Origin: Trinickia dabaoshanensis
GTDB lineage: Bacteria; Pseudomonadota; Gammaproteobacteria; Burkholderiales; Burkholderiaceae
DNA length: 64,000 nucleotides
Assembly: GCF_002879885.1 (NCBI RefSeq)
Contig: NZ_PNYA01000041.1
Location: 1 to 64,000 of the forward strand
Direction of reading: 5' to 3'
Both the position numbers and the translations under genes were made by a program. Each line of letters begins with the position of its first letter. The first letter of the stretch is position 1. Of this stretch, positions 10,036 through 20,023 are shown in pieces. Below the pieces are notes generated by a model. That model made no database searches, was not told where the DNA came from, and saw nothing but the letters and a program-made list of their open reading frames with translations.

Positions 10036-10083
10036 CGCCCGTTCTCTCCAGCGCAGCACACGGACTCTCGCAAGGAAAATCAC

Positions 10084-11085
10084 ATGTTCAACGTTCACAA
10101 TCGCAGCTATCTGTCCTTGATGGAATACACGCCTCGGCAGATCCGTTATCTGCTCGATCTGTCGCGCGACCTGAAGCGTGCGAAGTACGCCGGCGTCGAA
10201 ACGCCGAGGCTGACGGGAAAAAACATCGCGCTCATTTTCGAAAAGACCTCCACGCGCACGCGCTGTGCGTTCGAGGTCGCCGCGCACGATCAAGGCGCGC
10301 ATGTCACTTACATCGACCCCACGGGTTCGCAAATCGGCCACAAGGAATCGATGAAGGATACGGCGCGCGTGCTGGGGCGCATGTATGACGCGATCGAGTA
10401 TCGCGGTTTCGGCCAAGAGATCGTCGAAGAGTTGGCGCGCTATGCGGGCGTGCCCGTTTATAACGGACTCACGGATGAGTTTCACCCGACGCAAATGCTC
10501 GCGGACGTCATGACGATGCATGAGTTCAGCGATAAGCCGCTGCACGACATCGCTTATTGCTATATCGGCGATGCGCGCAACAACACCGGCAACTCGTTGA
10601 TGATCGTAGGCGCCAAGCTCGGGATGGACGTACGCTTGTGCGCGCCGCGTCATTTGTGGCCGAACGAGACGCTCGTCGACGAATGCCGCAAGATCGCCGC
10701 CGCAACCGGCGCGCGGCTGACGCTGACTGACGTGCCGCGCGATGCGGTGAAGGGCGCGGACTTCATCTATACGGACGTGTGGGTGTCGATGGGCGAGCCG
10801 TTCGAGAAATGGGGCGAACGGATCGACGAGTTGCGCCCGTATCAGGTCAACGCGGCATTGATGACGGCAAGCGGCAATCCGCGCGTGAAGTTCATGCATT
10901 GTCTCCCGGCGTTTCACGACGCGAATACCCATGTCGGCAAGCAGATCGCCGATGCCTATGGATTGCGCGACGGGGTGGAAGTGACCGACGAGGTGTTCGA
11001 GTCGGAGGCATCGATCGTCTTCGATCAGGCCGAAAATCGTCTGCACACGATCAAGGCGATCCTGGTCGCCACCCTGGCGATGTGA
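10084..11085 (+). CDS. arcB: catabolic ornithine carbamoyltransferase
   Basis: A 333-residue enzyme that splits citrulline with phosphate to ornithine and carbamoyl phosphate in the deiminase pathway. The carbamoyl phosphate loop STRTR (56-60), the HPTQ motif and HCLPAFHD near residue 275 are present. Placement between arcA and arcC argues for the catabolic isozyme rather than ArgF. An AAGGAAAA ribosome site precedes the ATG. Confidence 0.95.
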   Translation: MFNVHNRSYLSLMEYTPRQIRYLLDLSRDLKRAKYAGVETPRLTGKNIALIFEKTSTRTRCAFEVAAHDQGAHVTYIDPTGSQIGHKESMKDTARVLGRMYDAIEYRGFGQEIVEELARYAGVPVYNGLTDEFHPTQMLADVMTMHEFSDKPLHDIAYCYIGDARNNTGNSLMIVGAKLGMDVRLCAPRHLWPNETLVDECRKIAAATGARLTLTDVPRDAVKGADFIYTDVWVSMGEPFEKWGERIDELRPYQVNAALMTASGNPRVKFMHCLPAFHDANTHVGKQIADAYGLRDGVEVTDEVFESEASIVFDQAENRLHTIKAILVATLAM

Positions 11086-11107
11086 GCGCGCGACGAGGAA
11101 CGACACC

Positions 11108-12037
11108 ATGCGGATCGTAATAGCACTAGGCGGCAATGCGCTGCTAAAGCGCGGGCAGAAGATCAGCGCCGAGGCGCAAACCGAGAACGTTCGGCTCGCC
11201 GCGGCGCAACTGGCGCAGGTGGCCGAAGGCAACGAGCTCGTCATCGTGCACGGCAACGGGCCGCAAGTGGGACTGTTGGCATCGCAAGAGCGCGAGGCAA
11301 GGGCGAGCGCGGGCTTTCCGCTCGACGTACTCGACGCCGAGACCGAAGGGATGATCGGCTACCCACTCGAGCTCGAATTGCGCAACCGCTTGCCGAAGAC
11401 GCGCGCATGCGCGACCTTGCTGACGATGGTCGAAGTGGATGCAAACGATCCGGCATTCGAACACCCCGAAAAACCGATCGGCGCGATGTTGACGGATGCG
11501 GCCGCCCTGGAGTCGGCGAAGGCGAAAGGCTGGTCGATCGCCCGCGATGGCACGGGCTATCGGCGTGTCGTGCCTAGTCCGCGGCCCAAACGCCTCGTGC
11601 AAGTCGCGCCGTTGCGTTGGCTCTTGGCGCAGCATGCGATCGTCATCTGCGCGGGAGGGGGCGGTATCCCCGTCGTCGCCGCCGAGGACGGCACGTTGCA
11701 TGGCATCGAAGCTGTCGTCGATAAGGATCGCAGCGCGGCGCTCGTGGCGGAGGCGATCGAGGCCGATTTGTTCGTCATTGCGACCGACGTGGCCGGGGTT
11801 TTTGCCGATTGGGGCACGCCGGGCGCGAGGCTATTGACGCACTTGACGCCCCGCGTGCTGCGCGAACGCGCATTCGCGGCGGGTTCGATGGGGCCGAAGG
11901 TCGAGGCCGCGGCGAGCTTCGTCGAACGGACGGGGCGCCGCGCCAGTATCGGTGCGTTGACCGATGTCGCCGCGCTCGTCGAAGGCACGGCGGGTACGAC
12001 GATGTCCGCGTACGAAAACGATGCGCCTGTCCGATGA
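11108..12037 (+). CDS. arcC: carbamate kinase
   Basis: A 309-residue amino-acid-kinase-fold enzyme that makes ATP from carbamoyl phosphate and ADP, the energy-yielding step of the pathway. All signatures are intact: GGNAL (8-12), HGNGPQVG (48-55), AETEGMIGY, CAGGGGIPV and DKD (205-207). It is the last gene of the operon, 22 bases after arcB, and is the reference against which the degenerate copy at 2439-3386 is judged. Confidence 0.95.
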   Translation: MRIVIALGGNALLKRGQKISAEAQTENVRLAAAQLAQVAEGNELVIVHGNGPQVGLLASQEREARASAGFPLDVLDAETEGMIGYPLELELRNRLPKTRACATLLTMVEVDANDPAFEHPEKPIGAMLTDAAALESAKAKGWSIARDGTGYRRVVPSPRPKRLVQVAPLRWLLAQHAIVICAGGGGIPVVAAEDGTLHGIEAVVDKDRSAALVAEAIEADLFVIATDVAGVFADWGTPGARLLTHLTPRVLRERAFAAGSMGPKVEAAASFVERTGRRASIGALTDVAALVEGTAGTTMSAYENDAPVR

Positions 12038-12043
12038 TCTCGG

Positions 12044-12077
12044 TTCGCGCGGCTTGGACGTGCCCCGGCCGCGCGAA
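12044..12077. terminator. hairpin between convergent arcC and adhP
   Basis: A perfect 10-bp inverted repeat (TTCGCGCGGC and its complement) around a 14-base loop lies in the 48-base gap between two convergent genes. There is no T-tract on either strand, so intrinsic termination is unproven. Confidence 0.45.
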
Positions 12078-12085
12078 TCGAAGGC

Positions 12086-13111
12086 TCAGTAACCCGTCAG
12101 CACGATCCGCCCATCGACCTTGCCTGCCTTGAGCGCGGCAAATACGGTATTGATGTTCTCGAGGCGATCGTGGTGAATATGCGCGCGCACCTTGCCTTCC
12201 GCCGCGAAATCGAGCGACTCTTGCAGGTCGCGCCGTGTACCGACGATCGAGCCGCGCACCGTGATGCCGTTGAGCACGGTCGAGAAGATCGGCAGCGGAA
12301 AATCGCCGGGGGGCAGGCCATTGAGCGAAATCGTGCCGCCGCGTCGCACCATGCCCAATGCTTGAGCGAACGCGCTGCGCGAGACGGCCGTCACCAGCAC
12401 GCCGTGCACGCCGCCGATTTCCTTTTGAATGACGGCGGCCGGGTCTTGCGTGGCCGCGTTCACCGTCAACGTGGCGCCGAGCTTGCGCGCGAGTTCGAGC
12501 TTGTCGTCGGCCACATCGACGGCAACGACGTGCAGACCCATGGCGACCGCGTATTGCACGGCCACGTGTCCGAGCCCGCCGACACCCGAGATCGCGATCC
12601 ATTGTCCGGGGCGCGTGTCCGTCACGCGAATGCCCTTATAGACGGTGACGCCCGCGCACAGAATCGGCGCGATTTCATCGAAGGCGACGTTGGCCGGCAA
12701 ATGGCCGACATAATTCGGATCGGCCACGACGTACTCGGCATAGCTGCCGTTGACCGAGTAACCCGTGTTTTGCTGATCGTGGCAAAGCGTTTCCCAGCCG
12801 GTCTGGCAGTACTCGCAATGACCGCACGCGGTATAGAGCCAGGGCACGCCCACGCGATCGCCTTCCTTCAGATGCTTCACGCGCGAGCCCACGGCGGCGA
12901 CGTAGCCCACGCCTTCATGGCCGGGGATGAACGGCAGCGAGGGTTTGACGGGCCAATCGCCGTCCGCCGCGTGCAGATCGGTATGGCACACCCCGGAAGC
13001 TTCGATTTTGACGAGTACCTGTTCGGGCTCGGGCGTCGGCACCGGTACTTCCTCGATGCTCAACGGTTCGCCAAATGCATGTACGACAGCAGCTTTCATG
13101 ACTCGGGCCAT
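12086..13111 (-). CDS. adhP: zinc-dependent alcohol dehydrogenase, AdhP type
   Basis: A 341-residue medium-chain dehydrogenase. Catalytic zinc ligands lie in GVCHTD and GHE; the structural zinc site has the CGHCEYC pattern with a fourth Cys in TLC. The nucleotide-binding motif is GVGGLGHVA. The sequence follows E. coli AdhP closely, which oxidises ethanol or reduces acetaldehyde with NAD(H). The ATG at 13111 has a CAGGAG site; a second Met four codons later is an alternative. An FNR-like box lies 67 bases upstream, so the gene is probably part of the oxygen-limitation response although it ends next to arcC. Confidence 0.9.
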   Translation of the reverse strand: MARVMKAAVVHAFGEPLSIEEVPVPTPEPEQVLVKIEASGVCHTDLHAADGDWPVKPSLPFIPGHEGVGYVAAVGSRVKHLKEGDRVGVPWLYTACGHCEYCQTGWETLCHDQQNTGYSVNGSYAEYVVADPNYVGHLPANVAFDEIAPILCAGVTVYKGIRVTDTRPGQWIAISGVGGLGHVAVQYAVAMGLHVVAVDVADDKLELARKLGATLTVNAATQDPAAVIQKEIGGVHGVLVTAVSRSAFAQALGMVRRGGTISLNGLPPGDFPLPIFSTVLNGITVRGSIVGTRRDLQESLDFAAEGKVRAHIHHDRLENINTVFAALKAGKVDGRIVLTGY

Positions 13112-13143
13112 CGCCGACTCCTGTTCGGTTGGGAGAGATGGCC

Positions 13144-13185
13144 AGTATCGATTCGGCAGGCGGGAGCCCGGTTGAGGCAGATCAA
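13144..13185 (-). promoter_or_regulatory. FNR-like box and promoter of adhP
   Basis: TTGAGGCAGATCAA at 13172-13185 matches the FNR dyad with one mismatch in the left arm. On the minus strand GATACT at 13149-13144 is centred 32 bases from the box centre, the same geometry as at arcD. Confidence 0.65.
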
Positions 13186-13186
13186 G

Positions 13187-14227
13187 TCAAACGGGGGGAT
13201 TCGCGTGCTTGAGCGAATCGGAGGGGCGCACGCCGAATAGCCGGCGATAGTCGGCGGAAAATTGGCTGAAATGCCAGAAGCCCCAAGCGGTGGCGATGTC
13301 CTGCACCGAGGCGGCATGCGGCGCGGCCTGCGCGGCGCCGGTCAGGTCGCGGCGAGCGCCGTTTAGTCGCAACGCGCGCAGGTAGGCCGCCGGTGCGAGG
13401 CCGGCGACATCCTGAAAGCAGTATTGAAGCGTGCGACGGCTCACGTGCAAGTGCTCGCATAGTTCGGGCACGCCGATCGGCCGGTCGCGATGCGCGATCG
13501 CATAGTCGCGTGCGTCCATGACGAGCGCGAGCCGCCGGCGGTACGTCGATGCTCGAATCGATTCGCTGTCGGTGCGTTGCGGCGCGACGCAAAGGTCGAA
13601 CAAAGCGGCCAGCACCGACGATTGCAGTTGATTGCGCAAGAACGGGGAGGGCGGCGCGCCGCGTCGCGCGCTTTCGTCGAGGATCGCGCGCAGCGAGGCG
13701 ACGAGCCGCGCTTTGCGAGCGGAGCCGATCGGCACGACGGATGCGCCCGGCAGTGGCTGCCCAAGCCCGAGGTGTTCGACCTCGGCCGCATAGCGGCGCA
13801 GCACTTCGCCTTTCACGACGATGCCGAAGAATTCGTGGTGCGCGGGCGTGAACAACTCGAACTCGACGCCGCCCGGCCGCAGCGCGAGCGCGTCTTCTCC
13901 GATCGGCTGCCCGTCGATCCGTCCGGCCCCCGCTTCGCACACCGGAATGCCGAACCAATAAGCATCCGATTTCACTTCGCAGCTTTGGCGCAACGTATGG
14001 CTCGTCGTTTCGCGAAACACCGTCATGCGATCGAGGAACAGTTCGACGAGGGTACCCGTGAAGCGCCCGGCGCTGAGCTGATCGTAGGTCTGATGCCAGC
14101 CGTGCAGGTTGCGCGCGTGCTCGTCGGCATCGTGCGCGATCGACATGCACAGCGGCGGGGCGCCGCCGGCCTCGCGGCGGTGCGGCGCATCGAACGGGGG
14201 CGGCGAAGGGCTGGGATGCAGCATCAT
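13187..14227 (-). CDS. eutR: AraC-family regulator of ethanolamine use, EutR type
   Basis: A 346-residue regulator with a C-terminal AraC double helix-turn-helix (about 235-335; LHVSRRTLQ and [13 protein letters not shown]). The N-terminal half shares [27 protein letters not shown] and the RPGG-EFEL run with E. coli EutR, which senses ethanolamine plus adenosylcobalamin. The start overlaps the eutC stop (ATGA); an alternative Met is 27 codons in. It is the last gene of eutB-eutC-eutR, so regulator and enzyme are co-expressed. Confidence 0.9.
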   Translation of the reverse strand: MMLHPSPSPPPFDAPHRREAGGAPPLCMSIAHDADEHARNLHGWHQTYDQLSAGRFTGTLVELFLDRMTVFRETTSHTLRQSCEVKSDAYWFGIPVCEAGAGRIDGQPIGEDALALRPGGVEFELFTPAHHEFFGIVVKGEVLRRYAAEVEHLGLGQPLPGASVVPIGSARKARLVASLRAILDESARRGAPPSPFLRNQLQSSVLAALFDLCVAPQRTDSESIRASTYRRRLALVMDARDYAIAHRDRPIGVPELCEHLHVSRRTLQYCFQDVAGLAPAAYLRALRLNGARRDLTGAAQAAPHAASVQDIATAWGFWHFSQFSADYRRLFGVRPSDSLKHANPPV

Positions 14228-15000
14228 GGCCGTTCAGATGCAAGAGCCACGCCAGGTGCCCCGATCGCGTCGCTCTCGTCTTTCAACGCGACGCCGGTGA
14301 GTGCGAGGCGCCTCGCTTGCGTCAGCAGGTAATGCAGCTTGTGCGCGGCTTGCGCATAGCCGAGGCCCTCGGGCCTCACGTTCGAGATGCAGTTGCGCTC
14401 GGCGTCGGTGCGCCCCACGCGGGGGCCGTAAGTCAGATAGATGCCGAGACTGTCGGGCGAGCTCAACCCCGGACGCTCGCCGATGAGGACGGCCACGATC
14501 TGCGCGCCGAGCACTTCGCCGACCTCGTCGCCCAGCGCGACGCGCCCCTGGCGCGCGAGCACCACGGGCCCGATGCGCCATCCTGCGAGCTTCCCCCGGA
14601 CGGCGGCGAGGACAGGTAACGCATGATGGGCGACAGCGAACGCGGAGAGCCCATCGGCCACGACGAACGTGAGGTCCGCAGGATCGGCGCGTGCTTGCTC
14701 GAGCGCGGCACGGCTTTCGCGCGAAAGACGCCGCCCGAGGTCGGGGCGCCGTAAATACTGCGCGCGGTCGGTGGCGGCGCTGTGCGCATCGAGCGTGGCG
14801 AAACCTTCGGCGCGCAACGCGGCATGCAACGCATCGACGTCGAGCGGATGATGCACGGCATCGCGCGCCTTCGCATGCGAAAGCTCGAAGGCGAGCAGCG
14901 CCTCGGTGGGCAGTCCGTGCCCGGTTCGGCCGAGCGCGATGCGTGCCCGCGTGAAGCCGCGCAGCGAGTGCCAAGGATCGGGGGCGACGAATCGAGTCAT
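14224..15000 (-). CDS. eutC: ethanolamine ammonia-lyase small subunit
   Basis: A 258-residue subunit of the adenosylcobalamin-dependent enzyme that converts ethanolamine to acetaldehyde and ammonia. Family segments [19 protein letters not shown] and RNCISN are present. The start at 15000 overlaps the eutB stop by ATGA; the frame extends further upstream, but that part overlaps eutB in another frame. No carboxysome-like shell gene is nearby, as in other soluble EutBC systems. Confidence 0.93.
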   Translation of the reverse strand: MTRFVAPDPWHSLRGFTRARIALGRTGHGLPTEALLAFELSHAKARDAVHHPLDVDALHAALRAEGFATLDAHSAATDRAQYLRRPDLGRRLSRESRAALEQARADPADLTFVVADGLSAFAVAHHALPVLAAVRGKLAGWRIGPVVLARQGRVALGDEVGEVLGAQIVAVLIGERPGLSSPDSLGIYLTYGPRVGRTDAERNCISNVRPEGLGYAQAAHKLHYLLTQARRLALTGVALKDESDAIGAPGVALASERP

Positions 15001-16391
15001 GGCGAGCCCACCCAGGCCGCCGCGCTTTCCAGCAAAGGCTGACGCGGCGACGCCGGCAGCAACGCGCCGTGCGCATCGGTGATCCGCATCGATTCGAGCC
15101 ACGCCTCGAACTCGGGCGCGCGGCGCAAGCCCAGCACGTCGCGCAGATAAAGCGCATCGTGAAACGACGTGCTTTGGTAGTTGAGCATGATGTCGTCGGC
15201 GCCCGGTATGCCCATGATGAAATTGACGCCGGCCACGCCGAGCAGCGTGAGGAGCCCATCCATGTCGTTTTGATCGGCCTGCGCGTGATTCGTGTAGCAG
15301 ATGTCGCAGCCCATGGGCACCCCGAGCAGCTTGCCGCAGAAATGATCCTCGAGCCCCGCGCGCGTGATTTGCTTGCCGTCGTAGAGGTATTCGGGGCCGA
15401 TGAAGCCCACCACCGTATTGGTCAGCAACGGCTCGAAGCGCCGGGCCACCGCATAGGCGCGCGCTTCGCAGGTTTGCTGATCGACGCCGTGATGCGCGCC
15501 GGCCGACAGCGCGCTGCCCTGTCCCGTCTCGAAGTACATGACGTTCTCGCCGACGGTCCCGCGACCGAGCGAGCGGGCCGCGTCATGCGCCTCGCGCAGC
15601 AAGTCGAGCGAAATCCCGAAGCTCGCATTGGCTGCTTGCGTGCCGGCGATCGATTGGAAGACGAGGTCGACCGGCGCGCCGCGTTCGATCGCCGCGATCG
15701 TGCTCGTGACATGCGTGAGGACGCACGATTGCGTCGGTACTTGGTGACGTTCGCGAAACTCGTCGATCATGAGCAGCAGCGTCGTGATCGCGGCCAAACT
15801 GTCGGTCGCCGGATTGATGCCGATCACGGCGTCGCCGCAGCCGTACATGAGGCCGTCGAGCATCGACGCCGCGATGCCTTTGACGTCGTCGGTGGGATGG
15901 TTCGGTTGCAGGCGGACGGACAGGCGGCCGGGCAGCCCGATCGTGTTGCGAAAGCGCGTGACGACGGGCCGTTTGCGCGCGACCGAGATCAAGTCCTGGT
16001 TGCGCATGAGTTTGGAGACGGCGGCCGTCATTTCGGGTGTCAGCCCCGGTGATAGGCGAATGAGTGTGTCCGTATCGGCCGCGTCCGAGAGTAGCCAATC
16101 GCGAAAATCGCCCACGGTCAAATGATCGATTTCGGCGAAGGCGGCCGCATCGTGTTCGTCGACGATGAGCCGCGTGACCTCGTCGTCCTCGTAGGGGATG
16201 ACCGCTTCGTTCAAAAACGCGCGAAGCGGCGTGGCCGCGAGCGCGAGCTTGGCCGCGACGCGTTCCTCCTCGCTCGCGGCGGCCAGCCCGGCGAGCTCGT
16301 CGCCCGAACGCTGCGGACTCGCCTTGGCCAGCAACGTCTTCAAATCGGCGAAGCGATACACGCGTGCGCCGACCGTCTCCTTGAAGCTCAT
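14997..16391 (-). CDS. eutB: ethanolamine ammonia-lyase large subunit
   Basis: A 464-residue catalytic subunit with a TIM-barrel, close to the 453 residues of the enterobacterial protein. Signatures include [50 protein letters not shown] and [18 protein letters not shown] site precedes the ATG. It lies 36 bases after the permease gene; I see no cobalamin riboswitch in that gap. Confidence 0.95.
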   Translation of the reverse strand: MSFKETVGARVYRFADLKTLLAKASPQRSGDELAGLAAASEEERVAAKLALAATPLRAFLNEAVIPYEDDEVTRLIVDEHDAAAFAEIDHLTVGDFRDWLLSDAADTDTLIRLSPGLTPEMTAAVSKLMRNQDLISVARKRPVVTRFRNTIGLPGRLSVRLQPNHPTDDVKGIAASMLDGLMYGCGDAVIGINPATDSLAAITTLLLMIDEFRERHQVPTQSCVLTHVTSTIAAIERGAPVDLVFQSIAGTQAANASFGISLDLLREAHDAARSLGRGTVGENVMYFETGQGSALSAGAHHGVDQQTCEARAYAVARRFEPLLTNTVVGFIGPEYLYDGKQITRAGLEDHFCGKLLGVPMGCDICYTNHAQADQNDMDGLLTLLGVAGVNFIMGIPGADDIMLNYQSTSFHDALYLRDVLGLRRAPEFEAWLESMRITDAHGALLPASPRQPLLESAAAWVGSP

Positions 16392-16427
16392 GCGTATGAC
16401 TCCCGTCGATGCTCGGCACGACCCGAT

Positions 16428-17831
16428 TCAGTCTTCGATGAGTGCGTCCACGGGCGCGAGGGCGCGCCGGCGGCTGGTCGTCAAGAAATAACCGTAGCCT
16501 AGCGCGAAGAAGATCGCAAACACGATCGCCACTTGCCAGTTGTAGTAGACCATCGTTGCCAGGGAGACGATCGCGGCGGCCAAGGCGAACGCCGGAAAAT
16601 AGGGGAACAGCGGCGCGCGAAACGGGCGTTCGAGCGCGGGTTGCGCGCGGCGCAGCTTGAACAGGGCGAGCATGCTGATGATGTACATGACGATCGCGCC
16701 GAACACGGACATCGTGACGATATTGGCGGTGAGCGTCTGGCCCGCGAATTGAACGAGTTCGTCGCTATAGATGGCCGCGACGCCGATGACGCCGCCCGCG
16801 ACGATCGCCCGGTGGGGTGTTCTGAAGCGCGGATGGACCTTGGCGAGCCATTCGGGGAGGTAACCTGCGCGCGCCAGCGCGAAAATCTGACGCGAATACC
16901 CGAGGATGATGCCGTGGAACGAGGCCACCAGGCCGAAGAGCCCGAGCCACACGAGCATATGCATCCAGCCGCTGTGTTCGCCGACGATGTATTTCATCGC
17001 CTGGGGGAGCGGATCGTTGATGTTCGAGAGGCGGGTCCAGTCGCCGGCGCCACCCGCGAAGATCATCACGCCCAGCGCGAGCGCGACGAGCGTCAAGATC
17101 CCGCTGACATAGGCGATCGGAATCGAGCGTTTCGGGTTGCGCGCTTCCTCCGCGGCCATGGCGACGCCTTCGATCGCGAGAAAAAACCAGATGGCGAATG
17201 GGATCGCGGCGAACATACCGTGGAAGGCGTCGATTTTGAAATGTTGCGCGCCCGCCCAGCCGCCTTGCGTGAAGTGGCCCCAACTGAAGCCCGGCGCCAC
17301 CACGCCCATGAAGACAAGCAGCTCGAAGATCGCGAGCAAGGTCACGACGAGTTCGAACGCCGCGGCGATCTGGACGCCGACGATGTTCAGCGCCATGAAC
17401 ACGACGTATGCGGCGAGCGCGGCATGCTTGGGTTCGAGCCCGGGGAATTGCACGTGCAGGTAAGCGCCGATCGCGAGCGCGATGGCCGGTGGCGCGAAGA
17501 CGAACTCCACGAGCGTCGCCATGCCGGCGAGGTATCCGCCGAGCGGTCCGAATGCATGATGTGCATAGGCGAACGGCCCGCCGGCATGAGGAATCGATGT
17601 CGTCAACTCGGTGAAGCTGAAGATGAACGTCGTATACATCGCGGCGACGAAGAGCGAGGTAATCAGAAATCCGAGTGTCCCCGCGCTTGCCCAGCCATAA
17701 CTCCAGCCGAAGTACTCGCCCGAAATGACGAGTCCCACGGCGATGCCCCACAACTGCCAAGTACCCAGTGTTTGCTTAAGTTCGTGATGTGTGACAGCGC
17801 GCGCGGGCGCGATGTTCAGGTCGGGCGTCAT
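16428..17831 (-). CDS. eat: ethanolamine permease
   Basis: A 467-residue APC-superfamily permease with about 12 membrane segments. It matches the Eat family (LWGIAVGLVISGEYFGWSYG at the first segment, EEARNPKRSIP in the central loop). It would import ethanolamine for EutBC. The start at 17831 follows a GGAGAG ribosome site; in-frame sequence upstream is non-coding in character. It is the first gene of eat-eutB-eutC-eutR. Acetaldehyde made by this pathway could feed the nearby alcohol dehydrogenase. Confidence 0.92.
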   Translation of the reverse strand: MTPDLNIAPARAVTHHELKQTLGTWQLWGIAVGLVISGEYFGWSYGWASAGTLGFLITSLFVAAMYTTFIFSFTELTTSIPHAGGPFAYAHHAFGPLGGYLAGMATLVEFVFAPPAIALAIGAYLHVQFPGLEPKHAALAAYVVFMALNIVGVQIAAAFELVVTLLAIFELLVFMGVVAPGFSWGHFTQGGWAGAQHFKIDAFHGMFAAIPFAIWFFLAIEGVAMAAEEARNPKRSIPIAYVSGILTLVALALGVMIFAGGAGDWTRLSNINDPLPQAMKYIVGEHSGWMHMLVWLGLFGLVASFHGIILGYSRQIFALARAGYLPEWLAKVHPRFRTPHRAIVAGGVIGVAAIYSDELVQFAGQTLTANIVTMSVFGAIVMYIISMLALFKLRRAQPALERPFRAPLFPYFPAFALAAAIVSLATMVYYNWQVAIVFAIFFALGYGYFLTTSRRRALAPVDALIED

Positions 17832-17999
17832 GGATCTCTCTCCGGTGAGGTCGGTACGGCAAACGCCAAGCGGCATAAGGTTTGATAGTAGGGAGCCATA
17901 TTTCCGCGTGTTATCGAAATTCGGCAAAGTTGGCGGGCGGCGAATCCGAGCCGCTCGATCCCGCGCGCACGGGATGCGTCGTTCGGTCGCCATCGATAA

Positions 18000-18016
18000 A
18001 TATCACGATGTGATAT
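18000..18016. promoter_or_regulatory. perfect 7-3-7 palindrome between eat and an HMA-like gene
   Basis: ATATCAC-GAT-GTGATAT is a perfect dyad 78 bases before the HMA-like start and 169 bases before the eat start, in an AT-rich patch followed by TATAAAA. It looks like an operator for a dimeric repressor. Nothing else coding was seen in the 263-base gap. Confidence 0.5.
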
Positions 18017-18094
18017 AAAAACGCATGCCTTCGACGACGGGTGGGAGGCACGACGCATCGGGCGGCGAGCGCGCTCGCAAGCCGGGGAGGGGCC

Positions 18095-18295
18095 ATGAGA
18101 TTCGAAGTATTGGAGATGACGGGGACGGACGATTCGGGCCGCATCGCCGCTGCCGTGGGCAGCGTCGATCCGCAGGCCGAGGTCGTGGTGGATACCGGCA
18201 AGCGCTCGATCGAGGTCGAGTCGTGGCTTTATCCGGAAGAGTTCTTGATCGCTTTGTACGAGGCCGGTTACGACGCGCGTATCAGGCGCCGCTGA
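18095..18295 (+). CDS. small HMA-fold-like protein lacking the CxxC metal site
   Basis: A 66-residue protein starting after a strong GGGGAGGGG ribosome site. Its layout (VLEMTG, then RIAAAVGSVDPQAEVVVD, IEVES, then EAGYDARI) follows heavy-metal-associated chaperones of the CopZ type, where the loop would read MTCGHC. Here the loop is MTGTDDSG and has no cysteine. The fold call is by pattern only; metal transfer by the usual route is excluded. It converges on the next gene with a 6-base gap. Confidence 0.65.
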   Translation: MRFEVLEMTGTDDSGRIAAAVGSVDPQAEVVVDTGKRSIEVESWLYPEEFLIALYEAGYDARIRRR

Positions 18296-18301
18296 CCGCG
18301 C

Positions 18302-18538
18302 TCAGCGCCTCGTGGCCGTGGCCGCCGTGGCCGCCGAGCGCCAGCCGGTGCGCGTAAGACGCGCTAGTACCTCGGCGCCGTACGGGGTCACGCGCAGTTC
18401 GGTTCGCTCGCCGGGGCCGGCCACGCATTGCACGAGATCGTGCTCGACGAGTGCTTCGAACTCCGGGCTGGCAATGTCGGCGGCCTCGGGTTCATCGACG
18501 ATGACGAAGAGCTGAGCGAGTTCGTGCGGCGACAACAT
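18302..18538 (-). CDS. hypothetical 78-residue protein
   Basis: Begins MLSPHELAQLFVIVDEPE and ends in an arginine- and alanine-rich tail. The body (EFEALVEHDLVQ, then ELRVTPYGAEVLARL) has the helix-strand pattern of a small winged-helix protein, but no family is recognised. A GGAG site lies 13 bases before the ATG. It converges on the HMA-like gene. Confidence 0.55.
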   Translation of the reverse strand: MLSPHELAQLFVIVDEPEAADIASPEFEALVEHDLVQCVAGPGERTELRVTPYGAEVLARLTRTGWRSAATAATATRR

Positions 18539-18851
18539 AGAGCGGGCTCCTATCGGCGGGTGGACGCTTCGAGCCGGCGGCTCAACCTTGCAAAATGCCT
18601 TCATCGAAACGTTGAAGCAGTTTCCCTGAAAGCTTGCGGCCGGACTATCGGTCGCCCGCCCGTCTTCACGTCGGCAATTGCCGAGCTCGCGTAGGAATCG
18701 TTCGAATCGTCCTACGATATGAACTCAGCACCGCGATAGCGCCGCAGTGTCAAAACGTCGCGTATAGCGACACGCGGCGATCGAGCCGGCGATGACGAAA
18801 CTAAAATACGCACAAGGGCCGGGCGGCCGTTACTTCGTTAGGAGTCCTCAG
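18539..18851 (+). promoter_or_regulatory. intergenic region with inverted repeat before the response regulator
   Basis: 313 bases without a convincing gene. At 18690-18716 the arms CGTAGGA and TCCTACG flank a 13-base spacer. A possible -10 (TACGAT, 18713-18718) overlaps the right arm. The position suits an operator, possibly for autoregulation by the downstream regulator. A leader of about 125 bases would follow. Confidence 0.4.
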
Positions 18852-19505
18852 ATGATTCGCGTGCTGCTGGCGGATGACCACGCGGTCATGCGCGAATGTT
18901 TGCTGCACATTCTCGAGGCGGCGCAAGCGTTCGTCGTGGCCGGTCAAGCGCACGACGGCGAATCGACGCTCGCGCTCGTGTGCGAGACGGATGCGGACGT
19001 TCTCGTGCTCGATTTGACGATGCCCGCGGGGGCCGGCATCGGATTGATCGAACGCGTGCGGGCCGCGAATCCTCGTCTTCGCGTGCTGGTCCTGAGCATG
19101 CACGCGGAGCCCCACGTCATGGAGCGCGCCTTCAGAGCGGGAGCAACCGGATATTTGACGAAGGAGAGCGCCGCAGTGGAACTCGTCGCCGCGGTGCGTA
19201 AGGTCGCGTGCGGCGAGTTGTACGCGGACCCGGGGCAAGCCGGCTCGCGTCAGCCTCGCGAGGGGCCGGCCGCGCGCCGGCCGCAAGCGGAACTAACGAG
19301 CCGCGAGCGCGAAGTGCTGCATCGTCTGGCGGCGGGCGAATCGAGCCGGCGCATTGCGCAGGCGCTCGATCTCACGCCGCAGACCATCAGCACGCACAAA
19401 AAGCGCATCCTCGAAAAACTCGCCCTGGCCAACGATGCGGCACTGATTCGCTATGCGCTGCGCAACGGCTTCGGGGAAGACACTGACGACCCGTCCCGTC
19501 ACTAG
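18852..19505 (+). CDS. NarL/FixJ-family response regulator (orphan)
   Basis: A 217-residue protein with an N-terminal receiver domain (acidic pair D8-D9, phosphoacceptor D54, conserved Lys in YLTKES) and a C-terminal LuxR-type helix-turn-helix (LTSREREVLHRLAAGESSRR). An AGGAG site 9 bases before the ATG at 18852 sets the start. No histidine kinase gene lies within this window, so the partner is encoded elsewhere or the regulator works without one. The target is unknown. Confidence 0.88.
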   Translation: MIRVLLADDHAVMRECLLHILEAAQAFVVAGQAHDGESTLALVCETDADVLVLDLTMPAGAGIGLIERVRAANPRLRVLVLSMHAEPHVMERAFRAGATGYLTKESAAVELVAAVRKVACGELYADPGQAGSRQPREGPAARRPQAELTSREREVLHRLAAGESSRRIAQALDLTPQTISTHKKRILEKLALANDAALIRYALRNGFGEDTDDPSRH

Positions 19506-19632
19506 TGTTTACGCGATATAAAGTATTGGGGCCGGACGCCGTTATCCCAGGGAGCCATGCCGGCCGGTGCTTGCGCTCCGGCCTCGCGCTAACGTTTGCG
19601 CGTGTACAGCCTGTCATCTTTCCACTTCGTTT

Positions 19633-19977
19633 ATGCACTCGACCGCGATTGATCGGAACGGCGGTTGCGCCGCCCCTGTGCGCGCCGCTTTCAAAGCGCT
19701 CTACCTCGTGTCGGGTGCGGCCGCCCAACTGGGCGCGCACGGCTTGCGCGTCGAAGAGAGCCAGTGGCAGGCGCTCGCTCGGGCCACGCGCGACGCGAAC
19801 GCGGCGTTGCAAGCGCACCAGGATGCGCACTGCGACGCGATGGCGGCGGTCCGCCGCTTGTCGATGGTCTGCGACGGGCTGCTCGAACGGCGCGAGACGG
19901 GCGATCTCGGCTCCTCCGCGCTGTGGCGCGATCTGATGCGCGCCGGCCGCGACGCCTACGAACAACTGGGCCTGTAG
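19633..19977 (+). CDS. hypothetical alpha-helical protein, 114 residues
   Basis: A helical protein with a long segment of heptad character (about residues 40-75) and no recognised domain or signal peptide. No good ribosome site precedes the ATG at 19633; an in-frame start at 19567 is the alternative. It lies in the gap before a convergent reductase gene. It is kept because the frame is open, unopposed by a known gene and has a plausible globular composition. Confidence 0.45.
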   Translation: MHSTAIDRNGGCAAPVRAAFKALYLVSGAAAQLGAHGLRVEESQWQALARATRDANAALQAHQDAHCDAMAAVRRLSMVCDGLLERRETGDLGSSALWRDLMRAGRDAYEQLGL

Positions 19978-20023
19978 TTCAGGCCGCGCGGCGGCGCCCG
20001 ATTGCCGCCCGATTGCCCCTGGC

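Noticed and set aside
16392-16427. Possible cobalamin riboswitch before eutB
   Set aside because: The gap is only 36 bases and shows no B12-box-like sequence.
18428-18694. Plus-strand frame opposite the 78-residue hypothetical gene
   Set aside because: No ribosome site and no sensible composition; the minus-strand gene has a better start and body.
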